In this document: piece by piece, positions 24,931-33,395 of the stretch
Numbering within the stretch: position 1 is the stretch's first letter
Layout: each line of letters starts with the position of its first letter
NCBI RefSeq assembly: GCF_015210005.1
Contig: NZ_MU158697.1
Location: 558,001 to 622,000 of the forward strand
DNA length: 64,000 nt
Direction of reading: 5' to 3'
Source of the DNA: Sphingobacterium hungaricum
GTDB lineage: Bacteria; Bacteroidota; Bacteroidia; Sphingobacteriales; Sphingobacteriaceae
Notes under the pieces: generated by a model
Databases searched by the model: none
What the model was told of the DNA's origin: nothing
The model's input: only the letters and a program-made list of their open reading frames with translations
Program-made: the position numbers and the translations under genes

Positions 24931-25335
24931 CTAAATTTCTATTAAAGACTCTTCAATCACTGTATTTGATGGAAGATCAAAATCTTCTAAAATATCAATT
25001 CCAGTTAGGTTAGAAATTTTGCTTAGTGAGTTTTTGAGACGAGCATTTCTTATCCATCCCAACTCTTCCAAGGCTTCATAAACATAAGCTTCATTCTCTT
25101 CAAAAATAGAATCAATAAACGAGGTGAAAACATGATTTTTCATCATATCGTTTGCCTCATCAAGAGTATCTCCATAAGCGGACAATTCTAAGGAAGGAAT
25201 GTAGAGCATGGTTTCGCCACCTTCTAGAAAATTAAACGCTTTTAGCTTGCCATTCAGTTGTCGTTTGGAAAAATCTAAGTTAAGAATCTCTTTCGCCGGA
25301 CTATCTACTGCTGACAAATCGAATTGCTTTTCCAT
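24931..25335 (-). CDS. HicB-like antitoxin partner
   Basis: A 134-aa protein whose N-terminal half has the HicB-like strand-helix pattern (KLKAFNFLEGGETMLYIPSLELSAYGDTLDEANDMM), followed by a helical region and LEELGWIRNARLKN. It does not look like a standard HicB with an obvious C-terminal helix-turn-helix; the tail is acidic. Being directly upstream of the HicA-like toxin with a 3-bp gap argues for an antitoxin role. No clear promoter box was found upstream in the 131-bp gap to the glutaminyl cyclase gene. Confidence 0.65.
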   Translation of the reverse strand: MEKQFDLSAVDSPAKEILNLDFSKRQLNGKLKAFNFLEGGETMLYIPSLELSAYGDTLDEANDMMKNHVFTSFIDSIFEENEAYVYEALEELGWIRNARLKNSLSKISNLTGIDILEDFDLPSNTVIEESLIEI

Positions 25336-25466
25336 TTTTATATTTTATAACCAATTTAAATGAAAAAAATCAACTTAACAAATTGTAAAACATACTATAA
25401 AATCATTAGCAATGGCGAAAATCCCTCAGAACGAAGAATACACACATAATGATAAAATGACGACTT

Positions 25467-26504
25467 CTATCTCTTTACAACTTTGATTTCAAACAATTTG
25501 TTCCAGCGCTTTCCTGTAACAAAAAATCGCTTGTCTTTGTGGTCGTAAGCAATTCCGTTTAGTTCGTTTTCGTGCGCTAGGCGTTTTGGGTTTTTATATA
25601 GGCCTACCAAGTTGATATTGCCTTCGACAGCACCGTTTTCAGGATTGATAATGACGAGTACATCCTTTTGGTAAATATTCGCATACACTTTTCCGTCGAT
25701 GAATTCCAATTCATTGATGCTGTCAACCTCGCCATTCTCATCGAATACTGCGATTGAACCTGTTTCTTTAAACGTTATAGGATCAAGAAAATACAGTTTA
25801 TTGGAACCATCAGATTTAATAAGGCGTGTTCCGTCGTAACAGATCCCCCAGCCTTCTTTACTATTCTGATATTCAAATGTTTGCTCCTTTGCAAAAGTAG
25901 CTTTATTAAAAACGAATCCAACATTTTCCCTCCAAGTCAACACGATGATTTTATCTCCGATAATCGTCATTCCTTCTCCAAAATATTCATCGCCCAAATC
26001 TGCTTTTTGAACAACTTTGCCCGTATTAACTTCTACCTTTCTCAACGTTGATTCACCTTTTTGTCCAGTTGTTTCATACAGAAAACCATTGCTAAACTCC
26101 AATCCTTGTGTAAATGCACTTGTGTCATGCGGAAATTCGTTAACTAATTCGAAGCTGTATTGCGTTGCGGCTTCAGGCAAAATCACAATATTGGAATAGG
26201 CAATATTTTCTTTGCCATTCGCATACAATTTAGCCGTCAACGAACGGTTCCCCAAAGCATAGGATTTGCTGTCTAGATTGAACGTTGAAGTATCGCTTTT
26301 TCGCTCAATAACCTGACCATCAACTGCATAAACAACAGAGTCAAATGAGGTATCGGGAAAATTTAATTTTACTGGAATAGTTTGTCCAAAAACAACCGTT
26401 GCTCCATCTTTAGGTGAAACAAAATCAAATTTCTTCTGCGTTTTACAGCCTAAAACAAATAATATCAGTAAAGTCGAGGCTCCTAGTAATTGCTTTATTT
26501 TCAT
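25467..26504 (-). CDS. Glutaminyl-peptide cyclotransferase, lipoprotein
   Basis: Plant/bacterial-type glutamine cyclotransferase of 345 aa, a five-bladed beta-propeller that converts N-terminal Gln to pyroglutamate on exported proteins. Lipobox VLGC at Cys20 anchors it outside the cytoplasm. Family features: FPHDTSAFTQGLEF, LYETTGQKGESTL, EYFGEGMTI, LTWRENVGFVF, GWGICYDG, INELEFIDGKVYANIY and LNGIAYD. Residues 25-100 form an extra N-terminal Ig-like segment. It is the third gene of a dnaG-yraN unit. Many Bacteroidota exported proteins begin with Gln after signal-peptide cleavage, which offers substrates. Confidence 0.92.
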   Translation of the reverse strand: MKIKQLLGASTLLILFVLGCKTQKKFDFVSPKDGATVVFGQTIPVKLNFPDTSFDSVVYAVDGQVIERKSDTSTFNLDSKSYALGNRSLTAKLYANGKENIAYSNIVILPEAATQYSFELVNEFPHDTSAFTQGLEFSNGFLYETTGQKGESTLRKVEVNTGKVVQKADLGDEYFGEGMTIIGDKIIVLTWRENVGFVFNKATFAKEQTFEYQNSKEGWGICYDGTRLIKSDGSNKLYFLDPITFKETGSIAVFDENGEVDSINELEFIDGKVYANIYQKDVLVIINPENGAVEGNINLVGLYKNPKRLAHENELNGIAYDHKDKRFFVTGKRWNKLFEIKVVKR

Positions 26505-26525
26505 ATTTTCTTATCAAAGAATAGT

Positions 26526-26882
26526 TTAATTGCTCCAAAAAGCATCTTTAATTAATTCAATCTCCACGCTATCTTTATGGAGTATGGATACAATGTCAAA
26601 TCTGATTTCCCCTTCGTAGCCTGACAAAAATAAATATTCATCCGCTGCGCGGATCAATGCATATTGTTTTGCCCGATCGACAAATTCAAATGGGTCACCA
26701 TAATCATTGCTTTTCCTTGTTTTCACTTCCACAAAGACCAAAGTGTCGTTATCTTTTGCAATAATATCAATTTCTAAATTCTTAAACCGCCAATTGCTTG
26801 TAATAATTTCATAGCCCATTTCCTTCAGAAATTCCAAAGCTCGTTTTTCACCAAAAGCTCCTTGTTCCAAATGAGTTGCCAT
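26526..26882 (-). CDS. yraN: YraN/UPF0102 family endonuclease-like protein
   Basis: A 118-aa protein of the YraN family with a restriction-endonuclease-like fold. Visible are GAFGEKRALEFLKEMGYEI, LEIDIIAKD with the metal-binding Asp, and LVFVEVKTRKS, which holds the E-x-K nuclease core. Bacterial function is poorly defined, usually annotated as a putative Holliday junction resolvase. It starts 9 bp downstream of dnaG and probably shares its transcript. Confidence 0.93.
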   Translation of the reverse strand: MATHLEQGAFGEKRALEFLKEMGYEIITSNWRFKNLEIDIIAKDNDTLVFVEVKTRKSNDYGDPFEFVDRAKQYALIRAADEYLFLSGYEGEIRFDIVSILHKDSVEIELIKDAFWSN

Positions 26883-26891
26883 GCGCTCAAT

Positions 26892-28862
26892 TTATTTCAC
26901 AATCGTATTGCCCAGCAGGTTTCCCAATAATTGCTCGGCTTCCTTTAATTTTTGATATTTCGACAGAACAATAATCAAATCATCTTCATTTAATTCTGTC
27001 TTCAATTCTTCACGAATTTTAAACATCTGCGCTTCGATTTTTCGCTTTTTAATGCGGTAAATCGCTTGATGAACGAGCTCCTTTAGATTTTCTTTTTCTT
27101 CGGGAACATAAATTTTTCGCTTATCATCATTCCAATTTATGCTTAACTCATACGGAGATGAAACTAAGGAAATGGCCAATTCAGCAATTTCTCTATCCTG
27201 ATGTGTGAAGAATAATTTTGCCTCCGGCAATTCGAAACGCGACACAAAATCTTTATAAATTGCAATAATCTTATCCGTCGCCTGATCTTCATAAGTTACA
27301 TCGCCCAAGTTTGCGAGTAAATAAGCCGCAATGGGCATTTCACTTTCCGCTTCCCAATTCACAGATTCTTCGGCATAATTCAACAAAATGCGAGCAAGTT
27401 CGCGTTCTTGAAGAATTTCTGCATTGATTGTTACGCTAGCGGTCGATGGTGAACCCGTGATTTCATCGTCATTCAAAAACAAATCGGCAGGAGGCATATC
27501 GCGCTCCGCAGAAAGTTCTGCTTGCCGCTGTGACTCTTTCTTTTCGCGATCTTTTGATTTTCCGATCCTGATTTTATTCAATTCAGAAAGGAGAACACGC
27601 TCCTCAATATCCAACAAACCGCTACATTGTCGGATATAAACCGAGACTTTAATCTCGTCAGGAATTAAAGCGATACTCTGAACGACTTCGCGGATAACTT
27701 CAGCACGTTTGATCGGATCGTTCTTGGCATCTTTTAACAGGATATTGGTTTTGTAGAATACAAAATCTTCCTGATGCTCCGCAATGTAATTTTTGAATGC
27801 ATCCGAACCATATTTCTGTACGTACGAATCGGGGTCATTCCCGTCAGGGAAAAGAAGCACTTTTACATTCAATCCTTCTTCCAGCAACATATCCGTTCCG
27901 CGCAACGAAGCCTTGATTCCCGCAGCATCGCCATCATATAGAATGACAATATTCTTGGTGTACCTAGATATTAATTTTATTTGACCGGTGGTCAATGACG
28001 TTCCAGAAGACGAAACCACATTCTCCACGCCAGCCTGATGCATACTGATTACGTCGGCATAACCTTCGACCAAATAACAGCTGTCATTGTCTAAAATCGG
28101 TTTCTTTGCAAAATTTAATCCATAAAGAACATCTGATTTATGGTAAATTTCGCTTTCGGGCGAATTGACATACTTGGGAACAGACTTTTCCGTCTTTAGG
28201 GTTCTACCTCCAAAACCAATAATCCGACCTGTTAAATTATGGATCGGAAAGATAACGCGCGCACGAAAGCGGTCGTAAAATGACTTGTCATCACGCTCGA
28301 TCGACAGTCCGATTTCTTTCAGGTATTCTGAATTAAAACCTTCTTTGATAGCCGTATCGGTCATCGCCGTCCATTGGTCGGGCGAATATCCCAAATCAAA
28401 TTTCTTGATGATGTCTTCCCGATAACCGCGCTCTTTAAAATACGCTAGACCAATTGCTTTTCCGGTATCCGAATTCCATAATTGGTCCTTAAAATATTTT
28501 CCAGCCCATTGGCTTAGCGCGAATAAGCTCTCTCGCTTATCTTGTTTGGCCATTTGATCCGGAGAGCGTTCGACTTCGTCTATTTCAATGTGGTATTTAT
28601 TAGCGAGGTAACGAATGGCTTCTGGATAAGAATATTTCTCCAGATCCATCACAAAATTCAGCGCATCGCCACCCACGCCACATCCGAAGCATTTGTAAAT
28701 GCCTTTGGCTACCGAAACGTGAAATGAAGGCGTTTTTTCATTGTGGAAAGGGCAATTCCCGATTAATGAAGTTCCTCGTTTTTTGAGTTCCACAAAATCA
28801 CCCACCACTTCCTCAATCCGAACGGTATCTAAAACTTTGTCTATGGATTCTTTTTTAATCAA
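26892..28862 (-). CDS. dnaG: DNA primase
   Basis: Synthesises RNA primers at the replication fork; 656 aa. The N-terminal CHC2 zinc ribbon has Cys37, His40, Cys58 and Cys61; the catalytic RNA-polymerase/TOPRIM core contains YLVEGYADVIS and VILYDGDAAGIKASLRG with DPDSYV; the C-terminal part (about 440-656) would bind DnaB helicase. Length is usual for Bacteroidota. It is the first gene of a dnaG-yraN-glutaminyl cyclase unit, and no convincing promoter box was found in the 149 bp upstream. Confidence 0.96.
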   Translation of the reverse strand: MIKKESIDKVLDTVRIEEVVGDFVELKKRGTSLIGNCPFHNEKTPSFHVSVAKGIYKCFGCGVGGDALNFVMDLEKYSYPEAIRYLANKYHIEIDEVERSPDQMAKQDKRESLFALSQWAGKYFKDQLWNSDTGKAIGLAYFKERGYREDIIKKFDLGYSPDQWTAMTDTAIKEGFNSEYLKEIGLSIERDDKSFYDRFRARVIFPIHNLTGRIIGFGGRTLKTEKSVPKYVNSPESEIYHKSDVLYGLNFAKKPILDNDSCYLVEGYADVISMHQAGVENVVSSSGTSLTTGQIKLISRYTKNIVILYDGDAAGIKASLRGTDMLLEEGLNVKVLLFPDGNDPDSYVQKYGSDAFKNYIAEHQEDFVFYKTNILLKDAKNDPIKRAEVIREVVQSIALIPDEIKVSVYIRQCSGLLDIEERVLLSELNKIRIGKSKDREKKESQRQAELSAERDMPPADLFLNDDEITGSPSTASVTINAEILQERELARILLNYAEESVNWEAESEMPIAAYLLANLGDVTYEDQATDKIIAIYKDFVSRFELPEAKLFFTHQDREIAELAISLVSSPYELSINWNDDKRKIYVPEEKENLKELVHQAIYRIKKRKIEAQMFKIREELKTELNEDDLIIVLSKYQKLKEAEQLLGNLLGNTIVK

Positions 28863-28960
28863 TGGAATTTTATTTATTGGTAAAAATACTAAGTTAATTC
28901 TTTAAAATCGAAATCGTAAAAAGGAATTAACGGAAGATTAACGAAGCCTATAAAATAGGA

Positions 28961-28990
28961 AAAGGGCAATTCAAAACTGAATCACCCTTT
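28961..28990 (-). terminator. Terminator of the second PUL
   Basis: AAAGGG...CCCTTT outer stem and ATTCA...TGAAT inner stem with a small CA/CA internal loop. On the minus strand it is followed by TTTTCC. It lies 21 bp past the stop of the surface glycan-binding protein gene and separates the PUL from dnaG. Confidence 0.55.
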
Positions 28991-29011
28991 AAAAGATGGT
29001 TGTGGTATGTA

Positions 29012-30340
29012 TTATTTTTCTACAACAGCTAATACGGCCTTGTCATTTCCTGCAGAAAGATCAACAGTAAATACGTAGGTTTTTCCAGCAGTAAGGGATT
29101 TGCCCGAAACGAAACCTAGATTCCCAGAGTCACGTCCATTATTTCCATTTCCGATCAAGATAACATCGCTCGTCGTTGTTAATGTTGTTCCAGAAAATTC
29201 TCCTCCCCAATTCTTCTGATGGAAGAATTTGAAGTTGATGTTGGTCGCGTTAATGGTTTCGCCCGCTTTCACTGTTATTTGGTATTTCTTACCACCAATT
29301 GGAGCTAAACACAATGCTTTTTCGGTTGTCCAACCTACGGCATTGGCTAGTGAAGGCTTGCCCACACCTTCACCGATAATCCAAATTGCGCCTGTTCCGT
29401 CAGCTTGTAGGGTCGCTAAAGAATTCCCTAGCATTGCTTCGACAACGAAATATTTCTTTGCAAAATCGGCTGTGATCCGGTATTTACCGGTCATTGCAGC
29501 AAATTTCAATGATGTTCCATCATTTGTTATAAAATCAGAATCAATCCACCAGTCTGATAAATCTTCTATCCCATCGATCACGACTTCCTGATCTTTCGTC
29601 AAATTCACATCCACATAGAACAGTTCGTCATTCGTTCTGTTCATTACCGTTCCATTTACGGCGTAAGCAATGATAAACGGCGAAGCCGAATAGTTCAACG
29701 TGTTAAAGCTAATGTTGTAGACGCCAGAACTTGAGTTTGAAAATGGAATATTGGCGATAGATCCATACACAACAGACGTACCTTCATACCCAAAAGTCAT
29801 TTCATTTCCTTGATTACCAACTTTAGGGGCTTTAATGTATGCTTTTACCGAGAAAGGAAAGTTTTCCGAAGCCACATATTCATTGTCAGCAACTTTCTCC
29901 ATGCGGTATTCTCTACTTTCCGACACCAATGTTAAGTACGGAAAATTAGGCCTAGATAAGCTTAAGTCATGGCTTTCTTCAGTAATCGTTTTGTTGATGT
30001 TTTGCAAAACGACTTTAATAGTCGCCACGCCATTAGGCACATCTTTGTAAAATGGAATCCAAATTTTTCCGGAATAAGTCCCGTTTTCTTTGGTACGAAT
30101 AACTGTTTCCTGAACCATATCGTCCGTGTAAAACAATTGGACTTTAACTGTTGACAAAGGCACATCTGCATCAGAAACACCAATTTCAAAATTTAAGCTA
30201 TCACCAAATAAGGCAGAAGCGAATTCTGTTTTAAGATCGATGACAGGATTTCCTGCAGCTGTATTCTCTGATTTTTCGCAAGCGATCAGCAAAGACAATA
30301 GCGCAAGGAAACCGTATAATTTGATATTAATTCTTTTCAT
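29012..30340 (-). CDS. Surface glycan-binding lipoprotein (SusE-position, DUF5125/DUF5121-like)
   Basis: A 442-aa lipoprotein (lipobox LLIAC, Cys21) at the end of a susCD-GH30 operon. The N-terminal half looks like tandem Ig-like domains (VIDLKTEFASALFGDSLNFEI onward); the C-terminal part, with WWIDSDFITNDG, YRITADF and a W-rich FFHQKNWGGEF strand, resembles SusE/SusF-like glycan-binding proteins of the DUF5125/DUF5121 type (recalled, not searched). It probably holds polysaccharide at the cell surface for the GH30 enzyme. The ATG 30340 was chosen over an upstream in-frame start at 30364 because it gives a proper signal peptide and lies 14 bp after the GH30 stop. Confidence 0.78.
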   Translation of the reverse strand: MKRINIKLYGFLALLSLLIACEKSENTAAGNPVIDLKTEFASALFGDSLNFEIGVSDADVPLSTVKVQLFYTDDMVQETVIRTKENGTYSGKIWIPFYKDVPNGVATIKVVLQNINKTITEESHDLSLSRPNFPYLTLVSESREYRMEKVADNEYVASENFPFSVKAYIKAPKVGNQGNEMTFGYEGTSVVYGSIANIPFSNSSSGVYNISFNTLNYSASPFIIAYAVNGTVMNRTNDELFYVDVNLTKDQEVVIDGIEDLSDWWIDSDFITNDGTSLKFAAMTGKYRITADFAKKYFVVEAMLGNSLATLQADGTGAIWIIGEGVGKPSLANAVGWTTEKALCLAPIGGKKYQITVKAGETINATNINFKFFHQKNWGGEFSGTTLTTTSDVILIGNGNNGRDSGNLGFVSGKSLTAGKTYVFTVDLSAGNDKAVLAVVEK

Positions 30341-30354
30341 AATTTTAATAGCAA

Positions 30355-31845
30355 TTATTTCCATTGGTATGAAGCCACAGATTTTACAGGAATTTCATAA
30401 CTGAAATGATTTGTACCATCTGAAACTGTGATTTTTTGAGCATCATTCGTATTGTTTGAAGCAACCAGAGCATAACTTCCGTCTAAGTTTTGGAATGCGG
30501 AATAAACCAATCCATTAACTTGATAACCTGACGTTCCAATTCTTGTTGCTCCAGATTTCACAACCCCGGATAAGTGGCCGACGATGTAATAATGAGAATT
30601 CCGAACAATGTTTTTGTAGTTTTTGCTATTGATATCCACCGCACCATAACATGTTTGGCATCCACCTGCACGATTTGGTCCTCTTTCAGAATCCAACATT
30701 AAGTTCCACACGATAACTGCCTTGCTCCAGTTGTTCACTGTTCCCAAAGCTACTTCTTGCATGTCTTCTGTTAATCGAGTTGCTAAATCCTGTCCATCAT
30801 TCCAAGTCCCAATAGAGGTTTCTGTAAAGATGATTTCTTTATCCGGACGTTGTTGGTGAATGTCCAATAATTCTTCCTTATTTCCTCCGTAATTGTGGTA
30901 TGCTGAACCAGCAAAATAAGATGCTGCAATTGGATCGTTGTAAATATTGATTGGATAATCATTTTGATCAGCGATATTGTCATAATTATAGTTATGATCA
31001 AAAGCATAAATTTTTGTGCTCAATCCAGCAGCACGAAGTTTGGGGCCTAATGCACTTTTAACAAAAGCTAATTGTTCTTGCCAAGTCATGTAAAGCGAAG
31101 CAGAGTTTCCTCTATTCAATGGCTCATTTTGAACTGTGATTGCAGAAACTTTAATTCCTTGCTGATCAAATGCCTGAAGCCAATTCACAAAGTATGTTCC
31201 GTAATTTTGGTAATGTGCAGGATTTAATTGTCCGTCTGTCCAAGAATCATGAGGTTTTAAATCCGTCAGATTATTTACTTTCATCCATTTTGGACTTGTC
31301 CATGGAGAACCAATAATTTTGATTGATGGATTGATTGCTAAAATTTCTTTTAAGATTGGAATGATATAATTTACTTCTTCATTTTGCAAAGCAAAAGAAC
31401 CATTCTGATCATCCCAGCACGTATATTCAGACAATGAAAAATCAGAACATCCAATAGCAATACGGATGTAATTCATTCCCATCCCTTCGGTATCGGAAAA
31501 AGTTTCAGTCAAAAATTTAGTTCGGTCTTCTTGCGTCATTTTTAGAAGATTGTAACAAGTCGAACCAGTAATCGCCGCTCCAAAACCATCCATTGTCTGA
31601 AATTTTGTATTCGGATCCAAAGTGATCGTATTCGGAGACATATTGTCATTATTACTAAAATCCTGATAGTGCTTATAGAAATCGTAAGCCCTATTGTTTG
31701 ATGTGACAAAAATCTTAACATCACCTTCTGTTTTAGTTTGAGAAGAATCAGATGGTGTAAAACTATCATGACTGCACGATGATGTTGCTAACATTCCAGC
31801 CAGCATAAAAATTAGTAACATAGTATTTTTATTTTTAGTATTCAT
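30355..31845 (-). CDS. GH30 family glycosidase, lipoprotein (likely endo-beta-1,6-glucanase)
   Basis: Retaining glycosidase of 496 aa with lipobox TSSC (Cys24). GH30 features: MDGFGAAITGS near 85-95, IGSPWTSPKWMK near 178-189, acid/base Glu241 in VQNEPLNRG, nucleophile Glu342 in FTETSIGTW, and the C-terminal beta-sandwich that accompanies the barrel in this family. GH30 includes glucosylceramidases, beta-1,6-glucanases and xylanases; a susCD partner and surface anchor favour a polysaccharide, and the neighbouring gene set resembles known beta-1,6-glucan loci. No GH3 exo-beta-glucosidase is in the cluster. Confidence 0.88.
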   Translation of the reverse strand: MNTKNKNTMLLIFMLAGMLATSSCSHDSFTPSDSSQTKTEGDVKIFVTSNNRAYDFYKHYQDFSNNDNMSPNTITLDPNTKFQTMDGFGAAITGSTCYNLLKMTQEDRTKFLTETFSDTEGMGMNYIRIAIGCSDFSLSEYTCWDDQNGSFALQNEEVNYIIPILKEILAINPSIKIIGSPWTSPKWMKVNNLTDLKPHDSWTDGQLNPAHYQNYGTYFVNWLQAFDQQGIKVSAITVQNEPLNRGNSASLYMTWQEQLAFVKSALGPKLRAAGLSTKIYAFDHNYNYDNIADQNDYPINIYNDPIAASYFAGSAYHNYGGNKEELLDIHQQRPDKEIIFTETSIGTWNDGQDLATRLTEDMQEVALGTVNNWSKAVIVWNLMLDSERGPNRAGGCQTCYGAVDINSKNYKNIVRNSHYYIVGHLSGVVKSGATRIGTSGYQVNGLVYSAFQNLDGSYALVASNNTNDAQKITVSDGTNHFSYEIPVKSVASYQWK

Positions 31846-31863
31846 AGAATTTTCTATACAAAA

Positions 31864-33381
31864 TTAATAACCGGGGTTTTGAACAATTTTCGGGTTCTGA
31901 TCAATCACCGTTTGAGGGATTGGTAATCTATACGAAGAGCTATTGAATGGATAGATCCGTTTAAGTCTTCCAGAATCTTTCGCGAAAACCGCATTCATCA
32001 CAGATTCTACTTTTTCCAATCTAACCAAATCATACCAACGCTGACCTTCGAAAGCCAATTCCAATCTTCTTTCTTTTAACAAAGCTTGCAACATCAAATC
32101 CTGAGATGCTTTTGTAGAATTCGATAATGCAGGCAAATTCACACGTGCTCTAACCTTATCGATAATTGCGGCCGCAGCAGGTAAATTTTGAGAAGGACCT
32201 TGAATCAATGCTTCAGCTTTTAACAGCAAAATATCCGCATACCGTAATTTGATAATGCTGTTGAATGCAGAGCGCAGCTTAAACATAAATGGATAATTGG
32301 CACTTGGATAATAATTGCTCCATCCAGCGGCATAATACACAACGGATTCGCTGAATCGAACCTGATCGCCTTCGTCCTGAAACGTTTTAATTAAATCTCT
32401 TGACGGCGTAATCCATTTTGCCCAAGTAAAGCTGTTGTTGTAATTCGTTAAGTCACGGCCAAACATCCATGTCGCCCAATTGCCGCTTCCAGAGAAAAAC
32501 TGAGCCTCTAAAATCGACTCTTTTGTATTTCTCATTTTAATATCTGTCGTAGCAGCATTCATTCCAAATAAATCACTGTAGTTGTCAGCCAAATCAAATC
32601 CTTCGGCAGCAAGTTCATCAGCGTATTGAATTACTTTTGAATAATCACGCATAGGCTTTTCGGCATAAAGTTTTACCAATAAAGCTTTGGCTACAGATTT
32701 AGAAAATAAAGTCTTGTTTGCAGGATTCGAATTTGGCGCATTTTTAATAGCATCCAAACAATCTGCCTCAACTTGTTGATAAGCTTCCAATTCTGTATTT
32801 TGAGCAGGAAAATAATCATCGTATACCTCACCGATTGTTTCCGAAGTAATGTCACCAGCCGTTTTTGTAATTACAGGAATGTCTCCCCACATACGAGCCA
32901 TATCAAATAAAATCAAAGCTCTGAATATTTTGGCTTCCGCTTTCATTTGCAGCCTTTCCGCTGATGTCAATGCATTGTCTTCTACAGAATCGATGTTTAC
33001 GATCAGGAGATTTGCGCGAGCAATATCCTCCATAAAACGATTCCAATCTCTTAAAAGAACGCTATTCGAACCTTCAATCGCATTGTTTTCAAAAGGAACA
33101 ACCTCTGCTCCAGTTGTACCTGCGTAAGCATTATCCGAATGAGAATCTCCGATTAACAATGCATCGACATACCAGTGCTCCTGACGATCGCGCATCTGTC
33201 TGTAGATGGTTACAAGGTGATTTTCTACTGCTGCTTTATCTTTAAAAACGATAACTTTCCCTTTTTCGTCAACACCTTGCGTGACATCAGAAAATGTATC
33301 CAATGGATCTCTTACCAAAGAACAGGAAGTTCCAAAAAGTAAAATCGATAAGAAAAGAAATTTATAAACTACACGTATCAT
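31864..33381 (-). CDS. SusD/RagB-like surface glycan-binding lipoprotein
   Basis: SusD homologue of 505 aa with lipobox FGTSC (Cys20). It has the helical N-terminal region (FRALILFDMARMWGDIP near 150) and the C-terminal RagB/SusD domain (LRYADILLLKAEAL, LAFEGQRWYDLVRLE, RLPIPQTVIDQNPKIVQNPGY). Paired with the susC gene 15 bp upstream. It presumably covers the transporter and binds the same glucan as the GH30 enzyme. Confidence 0.94.
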   Translation of the reverse strand: MIRVVYKFLFLSILLFGTSCSLVRDPLDTFSDVTQGVDEKGKVIVFKDKAAVENHLVTIYRQMRDRQEHWYVDALLIGDSHSDNAYAGTTGAEVVPFENNAIEGSNSVLLRDWNRFMEDIARANLLIVNIDSVEDNALTSAERLQMKAEAKIFRALILFDMARMWGDIPVITKTAGDITSETIGEVYDDYFPAQNTELEAYQQVEADCLDAIKNAPNSNPANKTLFSKSVAKALLVKLYAEKPMRDYSKVIQYADELAAEGFDLADNYSDLFGMNAATTDIKMRNTKESILEAQFFSGSGNWATWMFGRDLTNYNNSFTWAKWITPSRDLIKTFQDEGDQVRFSESVVYYAAGWSNYYPSANYPFMFKLRSAFNSIIKLRYADILLLKAEALIQGPSQNLPAAAAIIDKVRARVNLPALSNSTKASQDLMLQALLKERRLELAFEGQRWYDLVRLEKVESVMNAVFAKDSGRLKRIYPFNSSSYRLPIPQTVIDQNPKIVQNPGY

Positions 33382-33395
33382 AATTTTTTGATCAA

